The notes below the pieces were generated by a model, which was not told where the DNA came from, made no database searches, and saw only the letters and a list, made by a program, of their open reading frames with translations. From Clostridium sp. (GTDB taxonomy: Bacteria > Bacteroidota > Bacteroidia > Bacteroidales > Muribaculaceae), in the NCBI GenBank assembly GCA_023663805.1, contig JAMPGR010000008.1:1-44833 (forward strand): a DNA stretch of 44,833 nt, in the 5' to 3' direction. Position numbers and translations under genes: made by a program. Positions 41,192 through 44,833 of the stretch are shown here, piece after piece (the stretch's first letter is position 1; each line of letters starts with the position of its first letter).

Positions 41192-43693
41192 ATGTCAGAC
41201 AAGATACCAACCGATATAGAGGTCCGGGGTGCCCGGGTCCACAATCTGAAGAATATCGACATCGACATTCCGCTCGGCCGGATCGTCGGCATCGCCGGAG
41301 TGTCAGGCTCCGGAAAGTCGTCGCTCGCGCTCGGTGTGCTCTACGCCGAGGGATCGCGCCGATATCTCGAGGCGCTGTCGACATATACGCGCCGCCGAAT
41401 GACCCAGGCCGCCCGCGCAGACGTCGACCAGGTTCTCTACGTCCCTGCTGCCCTCGCCCTCCACCAGCGCCCCGGCGTTCCGGGTATCCGAAGCACGTTC
41501 GGAACAGGAACCGAACTGCTGAACAGCCTGAGGCTGATGTTCTCCCGCCTGGCCTCGCACAGCTGCCCAAGGTGCGGACACTACCACGAACCGACGCTCG
41601 ACGTTGCCGCCGAGCACGAACTGGTCTGCGCCAACTGCGGGAACCATTTCTACGGACCCGGAGCCGAGGACCTGGCATTCAACAGCGCCGGAGCATGCAA
41701 GAGATGCGGCGGAATCGGGACAATCATGGTCGTCGACCGCTCGACACTTGTCCCCGACGAGACCAAGACTATCGACGAGGGGGCCGTGGCGCCGTGGAAC
41801 TCTCTGATGTGGTCGCTGATGGCCGACGTCTGCCGCGAGATGGGGGTCCGGACCGATGTCCCCTTCAACCAGTTGACCGACCGCGAACGCGACATCGTCT
41901 ACAACGGGCCGTCCGAGAAAAAACATATTTTCTACAAAGCGAAGACATCGAACGTCGCGACCGAACTCGACTTTACATACTATAACGCCGTCCGCACCGT
42001 CGAGAACGCGCTGTCGAAGGTAACCGACGAAAAGGGAATGAAGCGGGTCGAGAAGTTTCTCAGAAGCGACATCTGTCCGGCCTGCCACGGCACGCGGCTT
42101 TCTGACGAGGCCCGCGCTCCCCGAATCGCCGGAATCAGGCTCAACAATGTCTGCGAGATGACGCTCGACGACGCGATCGAATGGGTCCGCCGCGTCCCGT
42201 CGACGCTCCCCGAAGATATGCGCCCGATGGCCTCGTCGATATGCGACTCGTTCCTGTCGACCTCCCGGCGCCTCGTCGATCTCGGCCTCGGTTATCTCAG
42301 CCTCGACCGCGCGGCGTCGACCCTCTCGACCGGCGAACGTCAGCGGATGCAACTCGCACGGGCTGTCAGAAACCGTACAACCGGGGTGCTCTACGTCCTC
42401 GACGAACCCTCGATCGGACTCCATCCGGCCAACATCTCCGGGCTTACCGGCGTCATGGACGACCTGATTGCCGACGGAAACTCCGTCGCGCTTGTCGACC
42501 ACGATGTCCAGATTCTCTCCCACGCCGACTGGCTGATTGAGATGGGCCCCGGAGCCGGGTCGGACGGAGGCCGGGTTGTCTGTCAGGGTCCGCTCGCCGA
42601 GGTCGAGGCCGACAAGTTGTCGCTGATCGGGCCGTTCCTGGCCGGGGCCGAACAAACCGAGGTCATTCCGCGCGTCGCTCCCGGCGAGCTGTTCTCCCTC
42701 GGGACAATCGAGATGTCGACTGACGCGATCCATACCGTCAGACCGCTCCAGGTCCGGATCCCGAAAGGACGGCTCACGGTCGTCACCGGCGTCTCCGGTT
42801 CGGGCAAGACGACAATGGTGCTCGAAAGCCTCGTTCCGGCGCTCGGGGCGGCAGTCGATGGCAAACCGCTTCCGGCCCACGTACGCGCTGTAAAAGCCGA
42901 CGGGATCGAACATATCAAACTGATCGATTCGACCCCGATCGGGGCCAACGTACGCTCGACCGTAGCGACCTACGCGAACGTCCACGACGACCTTCGGAAA
43001 ATATTCGCCCGAACCCCCGACGCGAAGCAACGCGGCCGAAAAGCCGGCGACTTTTCCTACAACACCGGCTCGCTCCGCTGCCCTGTCTGCGACGGAACGG
43101 GACAGGTCAGCCTCGACGTCCAGTTCCTCCCTGACGTCGATATCCCCTGCCCCGAATGCCATGGCAGCCGATACTCGGCCGAAGCAGCGCTGATCCACTG
43201 CCACACCCGCAGCGGTGACGACTTCACGATGCCTGCCATCATGGCGACGGACATCCGGAAGGCAATTCCGCTCTGCGACGATTTCCGGACCCTCAGACAG
43301 CGCATGAAGACTCTCGACGACCTCGGGCTCGGCTACCTGACCCTCGGCGAAGCGACGACCAGCCTCTCAGGGGGGGAAGCCCAGCGCCTGAAACTCGCCT
43401 CGGAGATGGGACGCGAACAGAGCGATTCGGTCTTTGTCTTCGACGAACCGACAATCGGACTCCATCCGCTCGATGTCCGGAAACTGCTCGAAGTGTTCAA
43501 CCATCTTCTTCAGGCCGGAGCGACGGTCATCGTAATCGAACACGACCTCGACGTCATCCGGAACGCAAACTATATAATCGACATGGGCCCCGGCGGCGGC
43601 GAATCCGGCGGACGCATCGTCGCCACAGGATCCCCCGCCGATATCGCCGCATCGAAAGAAAGCATAACCGGCAAATTTATCAAACCGAAATGA
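41192..43693 (+). CDS. UvrA-like ABC ATPase (reduced UvrA)
   Basis: The 833-residue protein is a tandem ABC ATPase of the UvrA family, which in nucleotide excision repair scans DNA for damage. First half: AGVSGSGKSSL with Lys42, signature LSTGERQRMQLARAV, Walker B VLYVLDEPSIGLHP. Second half: GVSGSGKTTMVL with Lys539, signature LSGGEAQRLKLASEM, FVFDEPTIGLHP. Zinc-type Cys motifs are seen (CPRCGHYHEP..CANCG, CKRCGG, CPACHGTRL, CPVCDGTG, CPECHGSRY). It is about 110 residues shorter than a standard UvrA, and the segment between the first Walker A and its zinc cluster looks too short to hold a full UvrB-binding domain. Short UvrA2-type proteins have been linked to drug or damage tolerance. It overlaps the phosphoesterase gene by four bases. 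Confidence 0.9.
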   Translation: MSDKIPTDIEVRGARVHNLKNIDIDIPLGRIVGIAGVSGSGKSSLALGVLYAEGSRRYLEALSTYTRRRMTQAARADVDQVLYVPAALALHQRPGVPGIRSTFGTGTELLNSLRLMFSRLASHSCPRCGHYHEPTLDVAAEHELVCANCGNHFYGPGAEDLAFNSAGACKRCGGIGTIMVVDRSTLVPDETKTIDEGAVAPWNSLMWSLMADVCREMGVRTDVPFNQLTDRERDIVYNGPSEKKHIFYKAKTSNVATELDFTYYNAVRTVENALSKVTDEKGMKRVEKFLRSDICPACHGTRLSDEARAPRIAGIRLNNVCEMTLDDAIEWVRRVPSTLPEDMRPMASSICDSFLSTSRRLVDLGLGYLSLDRAASTLSTGERQRMQLARAVRNRTTGVLYVLDEPSIGLHPANISGLTGVMDDLIADGNSVALVDHDVQILSHADWLIEMGPGAGSDGGRVVCQGPLAEVEADKLSLIGPFLAGAEQTEVIPRVAPGELFSLGTIEMSTDAIHTVRPLQVRIPKGRLTVVTGVSGSGKTTMVLESLVPALGAAVDGKPLPAHVRAVKADGIEHIKLIDSTPIGANVRSTVATYANVHDDLRKIFARTPDAKQRGRKAGDFSYNTGSLRCPVCDGTGQVSLDVQFLPDVDIPCPECHGSRYSAEAALIHCHTRSGDDFTMPAIMATDIRKAIPLCDDFRTLRQRMKTLDDLGLGYLTLGEATTSLSGGEAQRLKLASEMGREQSDSVFVFDEPTIGLHPLDVRKLLEVFNHLLQAGATVIVIEHDLDVIRNANYIIDMGPGGGESGGRIVATGSPADIAASKESITGKFIKPK

Positions 43694-44409
43694 CATCCGA
43701 AAAGACCCTGATCATTCCCGACGTCCACGGACGTTCCTTCTGGCGGACAGCTGTCGGACAACACCCCGGCATCCCGACAATCTTCCTCGGGGACTACACC
43801 GACCCCTACCCTTTCGAACGGATCTCTTCCCGCGAGACTATCGACGGCTTGAGGGATATTGTCGACCTAGCCCGAACCAACCCAAACGTCACCCTGCTGA
43901 TGGGAAACCACGACCTCCACTATCTCTGCGACTTCGGAGAAGCATGTCGTCTCGACTACGACAACTTCGACGAAATCAGAGGAGTACTCCGCGACAACCT
44001 CGACCTCTTCCGGATTGCCGAACTGCGCGAAACCGGCGGGAAACGGATCCTCTACAGCCACGCCCCGATTCTCGACGGCTGGATGAAAGCAGTCGGCATG
44101 ACCGGCACTCCCGAAGAGATTGTCGGCCAGTTGAACACGATGCTTTCCAGGATAGGCACAACCCCCTGGACAGTCGAATCGAACCTCGGACAAATTTCGA
44201 AATACCGCGGAGGATATGACTACTACGGATCACCCGTCTGGGCCGACCTGCGCGAAGTGACCGACTTCAACACAACCCCCGGAGTCGACCTGTCGGTGTT
44301 CGGACACACCCAGTTGCAGACCGGACCCTACGTCCGACCCCGCTACGCCTGCCTCGACTGCCGCCGCGCCTTCCTGCTGACACCCGAACTGACCTTCGAA
44401 GATGTTTGA
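43690..44409 (+). CDS. Metallophosphoesterase (calcineurin-like), partner of the UvrA-like ATPase
   Basis: The 239-residue soluble protein has the calcineurin-like motifs in order: PDVHGRSFW, LGDYTDPYPF, MGNHDLHYL, YSHAPILDGW and FGHTQLQTGP. No signal or membrane segment was seen, so it acts in the cytoplasm. The size suggests a serine/threonine phosphatase-like or nucleotide phosphodiesterase activity; the substrate is unknown. The ATG overlaps the UvrA-like stop (ATGA), so the two proteins are made together and may work in one pathway. No terminator was seen directly after it. Confidence 0.9.
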   Translation: MTSEKTLIIPDVHGRSFWRTAVGQHPGIPTIFLGDYTDPYPFERISSRETIDGLRDIVDLARTNPNVTLLMGNHDLHYLCDFGEACRLDYDNFDEIRGVLRDNLDLFRIAELRETGGKRILYSHAPILDGWMKAVGMTGTPEEIVGQLNTMLSRIGTTPWTVESNLGQISKYRGGYDYYGSPVWADLREVTDFNTTPGVDLSVFGHTQLQTGPYVRPRYACLDCRRAFLLTPELTFEDV

Positions 44410-44469
44410 CATCCCCCTCCTGAGAACCAATCGCTTCCATCAACCAAACAAAAATTCCGAGGAAAAAAT

Positions 44470-44500
44470 TTTGGCATCTCAAAAAACATTCGTAATTTTG
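44470..44500 (+). promoter_or_regulatory. Promoter of the tRNA gene
   Basis: TTTG (44470-44473), exactly 19 bases, and TAATTTTG (44493-44500) fully match the Bacteroides consensus. Transcription would begin near 44507, about 22 bases before the mature tRNA. Confidence 0.8.
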
Positions 44501-44528
44501 CACCCGAAACAAACGCCTCAGGCATCCC

Positions 44529-44602
44529 GGTCCTATAGCTCAGTCGGTTAGAGCACCTGACTCATAATCAGGGAGTCCTTGGTTCAAGCCCAAGTGGGAC
44601 CA
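44529..44602 (+). tRNA. tRNA with CAU anticodon (Met, or Ile2 with lysidine)
   Basis: A 74-base cloverleaf fits fully. The acceptor GGTCCTA pairs with TGGGACC, the D arm lies in GCTCAGTCGGTTAGAGC, and the anticodon stem CCTGA/TCAGG has loop CTCATAA. A 5-base variable loop and the T arm CTTGG-TTCAAGC-CCAAG follow, with discriminator A. CCA is not encoded. A CAU anticodon can be elongator Met or an isoleucine tRNA whose C34 is modified to lysidine; sequence alone does not decide here. Confidence 0.95.
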
Positions 44603-44616
44603 CCGATTGAGAATCA

Positions 44617-44652
44617 AGCAGTTACGAATCAAATCGTAGCTGCTTTTCTTTT
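44617..44652 (+). terminator. Rho-independent terminator after the tRNA
   Basis: An 11-bp stem with one G-U pair (AGCAGTTACGA at 44617-44627 and its partner at 44634-44644) and a 6-base loop is followed by TTTCTTTTG. Confidence 0.8.
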
Positions 44653-44833
44653 GTCTTGAACACAAATTTGAACACAACTCCGCGCCATCTGTGTTCAGAA
44701 CATATTTTCGGTGTCGCGAACTATCATAGAGTATCGGTTGTTAGATGTTTTAGGTGTTATTGAGTGCCAAAATTTCATAATAGACATTAAAATTTCTTAA
44801 GTTGTTATATTAACGTACGCGCGCGCGTAGATA
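44653..44833. other. AT-rich tRNA-flanking DNA with short repeats; possible edge of an integrated element
   Basis: No gene was seen here. TGAACACA occurs twice as a direct repeat (44657-44664 and 44669-44676) and once inverted (44690-44697). The base composition turns AT-rich after about 44697, unlike the rest of the window. The last bases hold a 14-base alternating palindrome (44815-44828). tRNA 3' ends are common integration sites, and short repeated sites can be recombinase arm sites, but no integrase lies inside the window. Confidence 0.4.

Overview
The window is a GC-rich piece of a Bacteroidales (Bacteroidota) chromosome. The lineage call rests on several things seen together: a fused LpxC-FabZ, a Rho factor with a long low-complexity insert, candidate T9SS-type C-terminal tails on several exported proteins, HU-CCDC81-like/SPOR and DUF5723-type proteins, and repeated promoter matches of the Bacteroides form TTTG-N19/21-TAnnTTTG with no strong Shine-Dalgarno sites. 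A gut family such as Muribaculaceae would fit, but the genus cannot be fixed from this sequence. No CRISPR array, insertion sequence or phage gene was found. No gene-free stretch exceeds 300 bases.

Layout. 1-277: non-coding, with a large imperfect hairpin and a terminator. 278-3440 (-): an exported lipoprotein and a DUF5723-type outer-membrane barrel. 3648-5774 (-): an S9 peptidase lipoprotein, divergent from a biotin-dependent carboxyltransferase (5992-7869, +). 8123-10955 (+): an acyltransferase, a membrane metallophosphoesterase and a FolK-like protein. 11004-17282 (-): a lipid A block (lpxD, lpxC-fabZ, lpxA) preceded by a CvfB-like S1 protein and followed by comEC. 17365-22113 (+): rsmG, an MBL hydrolase, rho behind a C-rich leader, and an unassigned ATP-grasp-like protein. 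22089-25583 (-): Maf, a KdsC-like phosphatase, a Rossmann/DUF2520 protein, a nitroreductase and a SPOR protein. 25678-26245: two small genes, one encoding an extreme Asp/Tyr/His/Cys-rich protein. 26388-31739 (-): three exported proteins with T9SS-like tails, including an S8 protease. 31959-34192 (+): metX and homoserine dehydrogenase. 34189-40956 (-): a secreted purple-acid-phosphatase-like protein and a GH115 glycosidase, both probably T9SS cargo. 41192-44409 (+): a UvrA-like ABC ATPase coupled to a metallophosphoesterase. 44529-44602: a tRNA with a CAU anticodon, followed by AT-rich DNA that may be the edge of an integrated element.

How the genes fit together. Most of the window is housekeeping: outer-membrane lipid A synthesis, ribosome modification, transcription termination, folate and methionine precursors. 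The accessory signal is secretion and scavenging. Five proteins carry sorting-domain-like tails, and together with the S9 peptidase they point to breakdown of peptides, phosphoesters and glucuronoxylan at the cell surface. The least explained items are the ATP-grasp-like protein after rho, the metal-ligand-rich 84-residue protein, the reduced UvrA with its phosphoesterase partner, the hairpin at 24-115, and the right-hand tRNA flank.
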